Below are positions 43,817 to 51,571 of a DNA stretch of 52,099 bases, in pieces. A model generated the notes under the pieces. The model was not told where the DNA came from and searched no databases. It saw only the letters and a list, made by a program, of their open reading frames with translations. Numbering within the stretch: position 1 is the stretch's first letter; every line of letters begins with the position of its first letter. The DNA comes from Gallionellales bacterium RIFCSPLOWO2_02_FULL_57_47 (GTDB lineage: Bacteria; Pseudomonadota; Gammaproteobacteria; Burkholderiales; Gallionellaceae). Position numbers and translations under genes: made by a program. Where the stretch lies: the NCBI GenBank assembly GCA_001801175.1, contig MGWZ01000094.1, positions 1-52,099 of the forward strand, given 5' to 3'.

Positions 43817-43965
43817 GTAGGGCGGGTCACACCCGCCGTTACACGAGTAAGCCAAGGCAGAATTTGGTGAATGATGCTGAAATGGCGGGTGAGCTTTGCA
43901 TAGCCATTTGGCCAAGTCACCCAAATACGGTGACATAAGCCGCTGGTTAACCCGACCTGCCCAAC
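43817..43965. repeat. GTAGGGCGGGT element with 80-bp inner repeat, copy 1
   Basis: Starts GTAGGGCGGGTCACACCCGCC and ends near CGCTGGTTAACCCGACC. Its inner section GAGCTTTGCATAGCCATTTG and on to CGCTGGTTAACCCGACC is closely matched at about 47936-48003. It abuts the trpE stop codon (43968) and may end that transcript. Confidence 0.8.
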
Positions 43966-43967
43966 CA

Positions 43968-45452
43968 TTAATCGAGGTTGTTATCCAGGCCCGCCAGCAC
44001 CATCTCTGCCGCGCGCAGCACGGCGCGCGCCTTGTTCTGCGTCTCGGTCCATTCGTTGTCCGGCACCGAGTCGGCGACGATGCCCGCGCCGGCCTGCACG
44101 TACAGCATGTTGTCCTTCACCACGGCGGTGCGCAACGCGATGGCCAGATCCATGTCACCGTTGAAGCCGAGGTAGCCGACCGCCCCGGCGTAGATGCCGC
44201 GCTTGCTCGGTTCCAGCTCGTCGATGATTTCCATCGCTCGCACCTTGGCCGCGCCGCTGACCGTGCCGGCGGGAAAGGTGGCCTTGAGCACGTCCATCGC
44301 ATTCAGGCCGGGCTTGAGCGTGGCCTCGACGTTGGAGACGATGTGCATCACGTGCGAGTAGCGTTCAATGATCATTTTTTCGGTGAGTTTCACCGAGCCG
44401 TTTTGCGCGACACGGCCGATGTCGTTGCGCCCGAGGTCGATCAGCATCAGGTGCTCGGCCAGTTCCTTCGGGTCGGCCAGCAACTCCTGCGCGAGTTCGG
44501 CGTCCTGCTGCTGCGTCTTGCCGCGCGGACGGGTTCCGGCAATCGGGCGTACCGTGACTGCATCGCCTTCCAGCCGCACCAGAATCTCCGGCGACGCACC
44601 GATCACGTGATGATCGCCCATGTCGTAATAGAACATGTACGGCGAAGGGTTGACGCTGCGCAGCGCACGATACAGCGACAACGGCGATGCGGGAAACGGC
44701 TGTGCCATGCGCTGAGACAGCACCACCTGCATGATGTCGCCGTCGAAGATGTATTGTTTGGCTTTTACCACTGCCTGCTTGAACGCGGCTTCGCCGAATT
44801 CGGATTTGGCTTCCCCGCCGTGCATAGCCGGAGCATGCGGAATGTTCACCGGCTGGCGCAGGCGCGTAGTCAGTTCGTGCAGGCGCTGTTTGGCCAGCGC
44901 GTAAGCGTCGGCCTGTTCCGGGTTGGCATACACGATGAAAGTGAGCTTGCCGGTGAGATTGTCCACCACCGCCAGTTGCTCGGTAAGCATCAGCAGAATG
45001 TCCGGTGTGCCTATTGCGTCCGGTTTGTGCACTTTGGCTAAGCGCGGTTCGATGTAGCGGATCGTGTCGTAGCCGAAATAGCCCGCCAGCCCTCCACAGA
45101 AACGAGGCAGGCCGGGCAGCGAGGCGACCTTGAAACGCGTCTGGAATTCGCGGATGAAATCCAGCGGGTTCTCGACCTCGTGGGTGGTCTCGATATTCTG
45201 GTGCGTCAAGGCAACCTGTTTGCCGCGCACCGTGATGCGCGTATCGGCGGGCAGGCCGATGAAGGAATAACGCCCGAAGCGTTCTCCGCCCTGCACCGAT
45301 TCCAGCAGGTAGGAGTACGGGCGGTTGGCGAGCTTGAGGTACAGCGACAGCGGCGTGTCCAGATCGGCAAAGGTTTCGCTTACCAGCGGAATGCGGTTGT
45401 AGCCTTGCGCGGCAAGCGTGTTGAATTCCTGTTCGGTGATGGGGTGCAACAT
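43968..45452 (-). CDS. trpE: anthranilate synthase component I
   Basis: Makes anthranilate from chorismate with TrpG ammonia; first step of tryptophan synthesis. 494 aa. The feedback site [18 protein letters not shown] (about 49-66) is intact, so inhibition by tryptophan is expected. Catalytic segments include [31 protein letters not shown], and [20 protein letters not shown]. Upstream (45453-45574) lies a GTAGGGCGGGT palindrome, not a leader peptide with Trp codons, so attenuation by a leader is not supported. gph is the preceding gene on the strand. Downstream is the 43817 repeat and then the FAD dehydrogenase rather than trpG. Confidence 0.97.
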   Translation of the reverse strand: MLHPITEQEFNTLAAQGYNRIPLVSETFADLDTPLSLYLKLANRPYSYLLESVQGGERFGRYSFIGLPADTRITVRGKQVALTHQNIETTHEVENPLDFIREFQTRFKVASLPGLPRFCGGLAGYFGYDTIRYIEPRLAKVHKPDAIGTPDILLMLTEQLAVVDNLTGKLTFIVYANPEQADAYALAKQRLHELTTRLRQPVNIPHAPAMHGGEAKSEFGEAAFKQAVVKAKQYIFDGDIMQVVLSQRMAQPFPASPLSLYRALRSVNPSPYMFYYDMGDHHVIGASPEILVRLEGDAVTVRPIAGTRPRGKTQQQDAELAQELLADPKELAEHLMLIDLGRNDIGRVAQNGSVKLTEKMIIERYSHVMHIVSNVEATLKPGLNAMDVLKATFPAGTVSGAAKVRAMEIIDELEPSKRGIYAGAVGYLGFNGDMDLAIALRTAVVKDNMLYVQAGAGIVADSVPDNEWTETQNKARAVLRAAEMVLAGLDNNLD

Positions 45453-45470
45453 GAAAACCTCCGTGATTTT

Positions 45471-45525
45471 GTAGGGCGGGTTCCACCCGCCGCGTATAAA
45501 TAATGTCGGGCAGTGGCCGACCTAC
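45471..45525. repeat. GTAGGGCGGGT element, short form
   Basis: GTAGGGCGGGTTCCACCCGCC then GTCGGGCAGTGGCCGACCTAC; the two ends are complementary (GTAGGNCGG / CCGNCCTAC). It sits between gph and trpE, in the trpE leader region. Confidence 0.8.
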
Positions 45526-45574
45526 AAACACCATCGCCAAACAGCGATTTTCAAATAGCGGAGGTTGTTCATGA

Positions 45575-46261
45575 TTAAACGCGATTGATAAGCGGCAAAG
45601 CGGCGGAAATGTTGCTTATCACCGCGTCCATATCCAGCGTTTCCACAGGTTCGCCGCGATTATAGCCGTAAGGCACACAGAAAACCGGGCACCCGGCGGC
45701 GCGCGCGGCCAGGGTGTCGTTCAGCGAATCGCCGATCAGCAGCAGTTTTTCGACCGGTACGCCGAAAAATTTTGCCGCGTACTGCAGCGGCAGCGGATGG
45801 GGCTTTTTTTCCGGCAGCGTGTCGCCGGATACGACGATCTCGAAATACTTTGCCAGGCCGGTGCCATCCAGCAGCGGGCCGGTGAAGCGCGACGATTTGT
45901 TGGTGATGCAACCCAGGCGGAAACCCGCCGCGCGCATGGCTTCCAGGCCTTCGATTGCACCATCGTACGGCTTGCTGCCCAGCAATAATTCGGAGTAATG
46001 CTTCTGGAAAATCGGCATGGCGTGCTCATACAGCGCGGCATCCGGCGTCGCGTGCATCTCGCCGGTCAGCGCGCGCTTCACCAGCCAGCCGATGCCGTTG
46101 CCGATGTAGCTTGCCAGCAATTCCTGCGACACGGGCGCGTAATCCATTTCGCGCAGCATGCGGTTGGCCGCCTCCGCCAGTTGCGGCGCGGAGTCCAGCA
46201 GCGTGCCGTCGAGATCGATGACGATGGCAGAAACGCTGATCGGGAAATGTACTGGCTGCAT
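45575..46261 (-). CDS. gph: phosphoglycolate phosphatase, HAD superfamily
   Basis: Dephosphorylates 2-phosphoglycolate made by RuBisCO oxygenation or DNA repair. 228 aa from ATG 46261. The HAD motifs are VIDLDGTLLDSAP (I, about 13-25), TNKSS (II, about 120), the Lys in PEKKPHPLPL (III) and LIGDSLNDTLAARAAGC (IV). The long frame to 46801 is an artefact of reading the rpe gene in another frame. The rpe stop lies 2 bp upstream of this ATG, so they are coupled. The conserved order rpe-gph-trpE is typical for the group. Confidence 0.94.
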   Translation of the reverse strand: MQPVHFPISVSAIVIDLDGTLLDSAPQLAEAANRMLREMDYAPVSQELLASYIGNGIGWLVKRALTGEMHATPDAALYEHAMPIFQKHYSELLLGSKPYDGAIEGLEAMRAAGFRLGCITNKSSRFTGPLLDGTGLAKYFEIVVSGDTLPEKKPHPLPLQYAAKFFGVPVEKLLLIGDSLNDTLAARAAGCPVFCVPYGYNRGEPVETLDMDAVISNISAALPLINRV

Positions 46262-46263
46262 GA

Positions 46264-46950
46264 CTAATTCTTCACTTTGGCGAGTTCGGCACGCATTTCG
46301 CCGATGATGGTGTCGTAACGGTTCTTGTCTTTCTCGTTGCGTTTGCCGAACACGGCGGAGCCAGCCACAAAAGTATCCACACCAGCCTCGGCCACTTCGC
46401 GGATGTTCGCCGGTCCCACGCCGCCGTCGATCTCCAGACGGCAGTTGTAACCGCCTGCGGCTATCATCTTGCGCACCTTGCGCGCCTTGTCCAGCACATG
46501 CGGAATGAACTTCTGCCCGCCGAATCCCGGGTTCACCGACATCAGCAGCACCATGTCCAGTTTCGGCAATGTGTATTCCAGGATTTCCAGCGGGGTGGCC
46601 GGATTGAACACCAGCCCGGCCTTGCAACCGCTTTCCTTGATCAGGCCGATCGTGCGGTCGATGTGCTCGGAAGCTTCCGGGTGAAAGGTAATGTAAGTCG
46701 CGCCGGCCTTGGCGAAATCGGGAATGATGCGATCCACCGGCTTGACCATCAGGTGCACGTCGATCGGCGCGGTCACGCCGTGCTTGCGCAGCGCCTCGCA
46801 CACCAGCGGGCCGATGGTCAAGTTCGGTACATAATGATTGTCCATCACGTCAAAGTGGACGATGTCCGCGCCGGAGGCGAGAACGTTGTCGACCTCCTCG
46901 CCCAGCCTGGCGAAGTTGGCGGAGAGTATGCTCGGGGCGATTAGAAACAT
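46264..46950 (-). CDS. rpe: ribulose-phosphate 3-epimerase
   Basis: Interconverts ribulose-5-phosphate and xylulose-5-phosphate in the pentose phosphate and Calvin pathways. 228 aa. Conserved motifs are [16 protein letters not shown] (start of barrel), [47 protein letters not shown] and [10 protein letters not shown]. The phosphate-binding GSAVFGK is near the C-terminus. It starts the rpe-gph-trpE group; a tRNA-Ala gene lies upstream on the same strand. Confidence 0.97.
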   Translation of the reverse strand: MFLIAPSILSANFARLGEEVDNVLASGADIVHFDVMDNHYVPNLTIGPLVCEALRKHGVTAPIDVHLMVKPVDRIIPDFAKAGATYITFHPEASEHIDRTIGLIKESGCKAGLVFNPATPLEILEYTLPKLDMVLLMSVNPGFGGQKFIPHVLDKARKVRKMIAAGGYNCRLEIDGGVGPANIREVAEAGVDTFVAGSAVFGKRNEKDKNRYDTIIGEMRAELAKVKN

Positions 46951-47033
46951 GGTAAGTCCTTAAAAAGTTCTGGATACAAGGCGAGCATTCTATCCGATAC
47001 TCTGTGTGGACGAATACTTTGCGGAGTGACTGA

Positions 47034-47109
47034 TGGTGGAGGTGATCAGGATCGAACTGACGACCTTCTGATTGCGAACCAGACGCTCTCCCAACTGAGC
47101 TACACCCCC
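47034..47109 (-). tRNA. tRNA-Ala (anticodon CGC)
   Basis: A complete 76-nt cloverleaf on the minus strand with encoded CCA end. The acceptor arm GGGGGTG pairs with CACCTCC, including the G3-U70 wobble pair that marks alanine tRNAs. The D arm is GCTC/GAGC with GG in the loop, the anticodon arm TCTGG-TTCGCAA-TCAGA, and the T arm GTCAG-TTCGATC-CTGAT. The loop gives anticodon CGC, reading GCG. It begins 15 bp after the stop of the CbbY-like gene, so it may be cotranscribed with it. Confidence 0.95.
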
Positions 47110-47124
47110 ACGGCCAGCAGGATG

Positions 47125-47850
47125 CTAAACAGAAATCTGTCGTTTGGGAAGCGGTAATCCGGTTATCCGGTAGAAATTGTCCAGATCGGCCAGTTCATCG
47201 AACACCGCTGCCGCAGCCGAGAAATTCTGGTTGCGGGTATAGCGGTTGGTCGTAATGAAAGTTTTGATCCCTGCCGCAAGGCTGGAGCGCAGGCCGTTTT
47301 CGGAATCTTCCAGCGCGATGCAATCGGCCGCGGGCAGGCCCAGTTTTTCCAGCACCCAGAAATATATGTCCGGCGCGGGTTTCTTGTGCGGGACGATGTC
47401 GCCGCAGCCGATCACTTCGAACCAGCTCTCGCCGTTGGTCCCCAGCCCCTGCTGCAACAGCGTGGCGACGTTTTCCGGCGAGGTGGTGGTGGCGATGGCG
47501 AGGCGGATGCCGCCATCGCGTGCATCGGCCAGGAGCTGCCTGATGCCGGGGCGCAACGGGATATGGCCTTCGCGCAGCATCGCGGTGTAGTGCGCGGTTT
47601 TTACCTTGTGCAGATGCTTGACGAATTCGTCGAAATCTTCGGGCTTGGCAAAGCCGGTCAAAAAACTTTCCACGAAGTATTTGATGCGCTCCTTGCCGCC
47701 GGTCACCCTGAGCAGCTTGTCATACAGCTCAACATCCCAGTTCCAGTCGAGGCCGTTTTCGGCGAAAGCCTTGTTGAACGATTTGCGGTGTCCGTCCTCG
47801 GTGTCGGCGAGCGTGCCGTCTACGTCGAATATGATTGCTTTGATCGTCAT
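47125..47850 (-). CDS. HAD hydrolase, CbbY-like
   Basis: A 241-aa HAD phosphatase: IIFDVDGTLADTEDGHRKSF (motif I with the Asp nucleophile and acid/base Asp), AIATTTSPENVATLL (II), PHKKPAPDIYFWVLEKLGL (III) and CIALEDSENGLRSSLAAG (IV). The cap inserted after motif I and the H-R-x-x-F segment fit CbbY, which removes the inhibitor xylulose-1,5-bisphosphate of RuBisCO. Related sugar-phosphate phosphatases share these motifs, so the substrate is inferred. Position beside gph and rpe agrees with a Calvin-cycle role, although no RuBisCO gene is in the window. The tRNA-Ala gene follows. Confidence 0.82.
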   Translation of the reverse strand: MTIKAIIFDVDGTLADTEDGHRKSFNKAFAENGLDWNWDVELYDKLLRVTGGKERIKYFVESFLTGFAKPEDFDEFVKHLHKVKTAHYTAMLREGHIPLRPGIRQLLADARDGGIRLAIATTTSPENVATLLQQGLGTNGESWFEVIGCGDIVPHKKPAPDIYFWVLEKLGLPAADCIALEDSENGLRSSLAAGIKTFITTNRYTRNQNFSAAAAVFDELADLDNFYRITGLPLPKRQISV

Positions 47851-47882
47851 GGTATACTATATACTAAACTTGGCGATTAACC

Positions 47883-48005
47883 GTAGGGCGGGTCCTACCC
47901 GCCATGCCTGTCCTGAGCTTGTCGAAGCGGTCGGGCGAGCTTTGCATAGCCATTCGACCAGGCCGCCAAAATACGGCATCCAAGTCGCTGGTTAAGCCCG
48001 ACCTA
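47883..48005. repeat. GTAGGGCGGGT element with 80-bp inner repeat, copy 2
   Basis: Starts GTAGGGCGGGTCCTACCCGCC, then TGTCCTGAGCTTGTCGAAGC, then the inner section GAGCTTTGCATAGCCATTCG ... CGCTGGTTAAGCCCGACCTA, close to the copy at 43817-43965. It lies immediately downstream of the ffh stop codon (48016) and could end the ffh transcript. Confidence 0.8.
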
Positions 48006-48015
48006 CATTTGACCT

Positions 48016-49365
48016 CTATCGCATCCCCGGCAACATGCCCTTCATGCCGCGCATCATCTTCGCCATGCCACCCTTGCCGAACATTTTCATCATTTTCTGG
48101 GTTTGCTCGAACTGGTTGAGCAACTGGTTGACATGCATTACCTGCACACCCGCGCCGGCGGCGATGCGCCGTTTGCGCGAGGCCTTGATGAGTTCCGGTT
48201 TGCTGCGCTCCAGCGGCGTCATCGAGTTGATGATGCCTTCCAGGCGATTGATGGATTTGTCATCCACTTTAGAGCCGGCCGCGGCCTGGCTGAGCTGCGC
48301 GGGCAGCTTGTCCATCAGCGCCGACATGCCGCCCATCTTGCGCATCTGCACGATCTGCATCTTGAAATCGTTGAGGTCGAAGCTTTGTCCGCTTTTGACT
48401 TTCCTGGCAAGTTTCTCGGCTTCGGCATGATCGACGCCGCGCTGCGCTTCTTCGATCAGCGACAGCACATCGCCCATGCCGAGCACGCGCGAGGCCATGC
48501 GTTCGGGATGGAAGGCTTCGAGACCGTTGAGTTTCTCGCTCACGCCGACAAACTTGATCGGCTTGCCGGTGATCTGGCGGACTGACAGGGCCGCGCCGCC
48601 GCGCGCATCGCCGTCCAGCTTGGTGAGGATGATGCCGGTCAGCGGCAGCGTATCGCCGAACGCCTTGGCGGTGTTTACCGCGTCCTGTCCGGTCATCGCA
48701 TCGACCACGAACAGCGTCTCAATCGGCTTAAGCGCGGCGTGCAACTGCTGTATTTCCGCCATCATCGCGGCATCGACAGCCAATCGTCCGGCGGTATCGA
48801 CGATCAGCACGTCGTGGTAGTGCCTGCGCGCGAAATCCAGCGCGGCCAGCGCGATGTCCTGTGGTTTCTGGCTGATGTCCGAAGCGAAGAAATCAATTTC
48901 CAGTTGTTGCGCCAGCGTGCGCAATTGCTCGATCGCCGCAGGGCGGTACACGTCGCAACTTACCAGCAGTACCTTCTTCTTCTGCTGGTCGCGCAGCAGT
49001 TTGGCCAGCTTGCCGCTGGTGGTGGTCTTGCCCGCACCCTGCAAGCCGGCCATCAGGATCACGGCGGGCGGAGTGATGGCGAGATTGAGCGCGTCGTTGT
49101 GCTCGCCCATCAGTTTGGTGAGCTCGCGGTGCACCACGCCGATCAGCGCCTGTCCCGGATTCAGGTTGCCGATGACTTCCTGTCCGAGCGCGGCCTGTTT
49201 GACCTGGGAGATGAATTCCTTGACGACCGGCAGCGCAACGTCGGCTTCGAGCAGCGCCATGCGCACTTCGCGCAGGGTGTCCTGGATATTGCTTTCGGTG
49301 AGGCGCGCCTGTCCGCGCAGCGTCTTGATGACGCCGGAGAGGCGGTTTGTCAGATTGTCCAGCAT
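48016..49365 (-). CDS. ffh: signal recognition particle protein Ffh
   Basis: The SRP GTPase that targets nascent membrane proteins together with 4.5S RNA and FtsY. 449 aa. N and G domains: MLDNLTNRLSGVIKTLRGQA, P-loop GLQGAGKTTTSGKLA, DTAGRLAVD (G3) and TKLDGDARGG (G4). The M domain has the methionine-rich signal-binding groove and RNA-binding helix (MRKMGGMSALMDKLPAQLSQ and SMTPLERSKPELIKASRKRR). The C-terminus is MMKMFGKGGMAKMMRGMKGM with a final PGMR. It is divergent from the CcsA-like gene, a common pairing in betaproteobacteria. Confidence 0.98.
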   Translation of the reverse strand: MLDNLTNRLSGVIKTLRGQARLTESNIQDTLREVRMALLEADVALPVVKEFISQVKQAALGQEVIGNLNPGQALIGVVHRELTKLMGEHNDALNLAITPPAVILMAGLQGAGKTTTSGKLAKLLRDQQKKKVLLVSCDVYRPAAIEQLRTLAQQLEIDFFASDISQKPQDIALAALDFARRHYHDVLIVDTAGRLAVDAAMMAEIQQLHAALKPIETLFVVDAMTGQDAVNTAKAFGDTLPLTGIILTKLDGDARGGAALSVRQITGKPIKFVGVSEKLNGLEAFHPERMASRVLGMGDVLSLIEEAQRGVDHAEAEKLARKVKSGQSFDLNDFKMQIVQMRKMGGMSALMDKLPAQLSQAAAGSKVDDKSINRLEGIINSMTPLERSKPELIKASRKRRIAAGAGVQVMHVNQLLNQFEQTQKMMKMFGKGGMAKMMRGMKGMLPGMR

Positions 49366-49424
49366 GTGGGTATGATATTGCGTATGGTGTAGAATTCGCG
49401 AAGTCTAAAACATCCTGGTAAAAA

Positions 49425-50237
49425 ATGTCCACCCTTCTCATTTCATTGATCGCTGCTACTGCCTATGGCGTGCTGGCCGCCTATTTCTGGCGGGCGCAGG
49501 CGCGCGGCGAAGAAAACGTGTTGAGCCGCGGGGCGATGGGGCATCTGGTGTTGATACCATTGGCTTTGCACGGTTATCTGCTTTCCCACGATGTGTTTGC
49601 CAATGGTGGATTTAATCTGAGCCTGTTTAACGCGCTGTCGCTGATCTTCTGGTTGACGCTATTGGTGTATTGGCTGGCGCGATTTTTCTACCTGATCGGC
49701 GGGTTGCAGGCGCTGGTATTGCCTTTGGCTGCGGTGACCGTATTATTGCCGGAGCTTTTTCCATCCGCGCACCAACTGGAAAACACAGGATTGTTCGCCT
49801 TCAAGGCGCATATCGCCGCCGCGATGCTGGCCTACAGCCTGTTTACCATCGCCATGCTGCATGCGGTGCTGATCTCGCAGGTTGAAAAACGCCTGCATCA
49901 TGCGAACTTGCCGCGCATCCTGCAAAGCCTGCCGCCGCTGCTGACCATGGAAACCTTGCTGTTCCGCATGATAGCCATCGGCTTTGTGCTGCTGACGCTG
50001 ACGCTGGCATCCGGCGTGATGTTTTCCGAGGAAATATTCGGCAAGGCGTGGCAGTTCAATCATAAAGTGCTGTTCGGCTTTGTGTCCTGGGGCGTGTTTG
50101 CCGTGCTGCTATGGGGGCATTACTTCTATGGCTGGCGGGGACGTACAGCGGTGCGCTGGACAGTGAGCGGCTTCGTGTTTTTGCTGTTGGCTTATCTGGG
50201 CACCAAGTTCGTCCTGGAAGTGCTGCTGCAGAGATAA
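49425..50237 (+). CDS. CcsA/HemX-like cytochrome c assembly-type membrane protein
   Basis: A 270-aa membrane protein with about eight hydrophobic helices. It belongs to the cytochrome c assembly CcsA/HemX (YpjD) group and is smaller than a full CcsA. Possible heme-ligand histidines occur in LHGYLL, FKAHIAA, MLHAVL and FNHKVLFGFVSWGVFAVLLW, the last the conserved C-terminal helix. The ffh-divergent placement and length match the E. coli YpjD type of gene, whose role is not firmly known; heme handling is inferred from the fold. It starts 60 bp from the ffh start. Confidence 0.85.
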   Translation: MSTLLISLIAATAYGVLAAYFWRAQARGEENVLSRGAMGHLVLIPLALHGYLLSHDVFANGGFNLSLFNALSLIFWLTLLVYWLARFFYLIGGLQALVLPLAAVTVLLPELFPSAHQLENTGLFAFKAHIAAAMLAYSLFTIAMLHAVLISQVEKRLHHANLPRILQSLPPLLTMETLLFRMIAIGFVLLTLTLASGVMFSEEIFGKAWQFNHKVLFGFVSWGVFAVLLWGHYFYGWRGRTAVRWTVSGFVFLLLAYLGTKFVLEVLLQR

Positions 50238-50344
50238 GGAAGGTTTGAAAACCCGTTGATTTTCTTTGGGTTGCAAGAAGCACCCCAAATGTCGTAGAAT
50301 TCGCGCCCTTTCGCTGGGCCAACTAACTTGAATAGGTTTTTTAT

Positions 50345-50596
50345 ATGGTAATCATTCGTCTTTCCCGTGGCGGTTCCAAGAATCGCCCGTTTTACAATGT
50401 CGTCGTTGCCGATTCGCGCAACCGTCGCGATGGTCGCTTTATTGAGCGCATCGGTTTTTACAATTCGGTCGCAACAGAAAATCAGGAAGCACTGCGCCTG
50501 GATTTGGCGCGCGTAACTCATTGGCAAAGCAAGGGCGCGCAGTTGAGCGACACCGTTGCCAAGCTGGTCAAGCGCGCCGGAGCTGCGGCAGCTTGA
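50345..50596 (+). CDS. rpsP: 30S ribosomal protein S16
   Basis: 83-aa S16 of the small ribosomal subunit, needed for assembly of the 5' domain of 16S rRNA. It begins [20 protein letters not shown], with [20 protein letters not shown]-type body and a short Ala-rich end (KRAGAAAA). It opens the conserved rpsP-rimM-trmD(-rplS) operon. Unusually, the next gene is 309 bp away rather than a few bases, because a REP element and a second repeat lie between them. Confidence 0.98.
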   Translation: MVIIRLSRGGSKNRPFYNVVVADSRNRRDGRFIERIGFYNSVATENQEALRLDLARVTHWQSKGAQLSDTVAKLVKRAGAAAA

Positions 50597-50644
50597 TTTA
50601 ACGGGCATGGCGGTAACGTCACCCCTAATTGTGAACATGGCGCC

Positions 50645-50717
50645 CGTTTCCCTCTCCTCAATCCTCTCCCGCAAGCGGGCGAGGAGGCGAACGAACGCTG
50701 TGCGTGCTTCACATTAA
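50645..50717. repeat. REP element, CTCTCCCGCAAGCGGG family, copy 3
   Basis: TCCCTCTCCTCAATCCTCTC, CCGCAAGCGGGCGAGG, then GCGAACGAACGCTGTGCGTG and a CTTCACATTAA end. It matches the copies at 21249 and 26867 in both the hairpin and the TTAA end. Confidence 0.85.
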
Positions 50718-50776
50718 CGAGTGCCGCTGCCCAAGACTGACGCACGGGGGCATCTAAAAATTCAGAGTTCGCTCAA

Positions 50777-50904
50777 ATGCAAGGCGCGAAAAAAATTTTA
50801 GTTTCGGCCAACCTAAAGGTTACCCTACACTGAAACTTCGTTTTGCCGCGCTGCATATGCGTAGATATGTGAGCAAGAAATTTTTTATGCAACACAGCAG
50901 TTGA
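50777..50904 (+). promoter_or_regulatory. hairpin-like element upstream of rimM
   Basis: Begins ATGCAAGGCGCGAAAAAAAT and ends ATGCAACACAGCAGTTGA, just before the rimM ATG. The outer segments can pair (TGCA with TGCA, AAAAAATTT with AAATTTTTT), and the inner AGTTTC with GAAACT. It shares ATGCAAGGCGC, a CATAT..GTAGATA..GAG core and GCAAC.CAGCAG with 51471-51553. It may be a structured leader. Confidence 0.5.
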
Positions 50905-50905
50905 G

Positions 50906-51436
50906 ATGAAATCTGGATTTTTAGAGACCCCGTCAGGCTCCATGGTAATCATGGGGCGCATAGCAGCCGCACACGGCATTCGCGGTTTGGTCAAAATCCA
51001 GCCGTTCACCGAACACGTCGACAGTCTGCTGGATTATGAATCCTGGTGGATCGGCCAGGAGCATGGGCCGTGGCGCGAGGTGAAAGCAGGGCAGCGCGAG
51101 GCGCATGATAAAACGCTGGTTGCGCAATTGCCGGATTGCCCGGATCGCACCGCAGCCGAAAAGCTGAAAGGCTTGTTGGTCGCTGTGCCGCGCAGCAGCC
51201 TGCCGAAGCAGGGCGAAGGTGAATACTACTGGTCAGACTTGATCGGGCTTGCGGTGGTGAATGAAGCGGGCGTGAAGTTAGGCACGGTAACAAACCTGCT
51301 GGAAACCGGCGCTAACGAGGTATTGAGCGTGCGGGGCGACGGCGGCGAAATCCTGATTCCTTTTGTGGCTTTGGCCATCAAGCAAGTGGATTTGAAAAAC
51401 AAGACCATCCGGGTGGATTGGTCGGCGGATTACTAA
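50906..51436 (+). CDS. rimM: 16S rRNA processing protein RimM
   Basis: Maturation factor of the 30S subunit; its two domains (N-terminal RimM, about 12-95, and PRC-barrel, about 105-172) bind S19 and the 30S head. MVIMGRIAAAHGIRGLVKIQ is the standard opening, reached after a short N-terminal extension (MKSGFLETPSGS) from ATG 50906; an in-frame ATG at 50942 is the alternative start. Later segments: KLKGLLVAVPRSSLPKQGEG, YYWSDLIGLAVVNE (PRC), and IRVDWSADY. The gene is preceded by a hairpin-like element and followed, 135 bp on, by trmD. Confidence 0.96.
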   Translation: MKSGFLETPSGSMVIMGRIAAAHGIRGLVKIQPFTEHVDSLLDYESWWIGQEHGPWREVKAGQREAHDKTLVAQLPDCPDRTAAEKLKGLLVAVPRSSLPKQGEGEYYWSDLIGLAVVNEAGVKLGTVTNLLETGANEVLSVRGDGGEILIPFVALAIKQVDLKNKTIRVDWSADY

Positions 51437-51470
51437 TTTAACGCGTGTAAAACGTAGCGAGGACGGTCAG

Positions 51471-51553
51471 ATGCAAGGCGCACGGAGCACAGCGACTGAG
51501 GCATATCTGGTAGATAGGCGAGGGAGCGAGCACCGCGCAACGCAGCAGGTGAC
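51471..51553 (+). promoter_or_regulatory. hairpin-like element upstream of trmD
   Basis: Begins ATGCAAGGCGCACGGAGCAC and ends GCGCAACGCAGCAGGTGA, 18 bp before the trmD ATG. It is a relative of the element before rimM: same ends and the same CATAT..GTAGATAG..GAG middle, but with GC-rich instead of AT-rich stem segments. The stop codon of rimM lies 34 bp upstream. Confidence 0.5.
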
Positions 51554-51571
51554 CGCCGCAGTAGTTTTACG

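Larger units (their letters stand above)
50597..50905. other. repeat-filled gap between rpsP and rimM
   Basis: No gene is present. Bases 50645-50717 are a REP element of the CTCTCCCGCAAGCGGG family; 50777-50904 is the first of two related elements (see the next entries). In most relatives this gap is short. Confidence 0.6.

Noticed and set aside
45453-45574. Tryptophan leader-peptide attenuator before trpE
   Set aside because: No short frame with adjacent Trp codons; the gap holds a dispersed palindrome instead.
45575-46801. 408-codon version of gph
   Set aside because: The first 180 codons read the rpe gene in another frame. Rpe is clearly the true product there, and gph has a good start at 46261.
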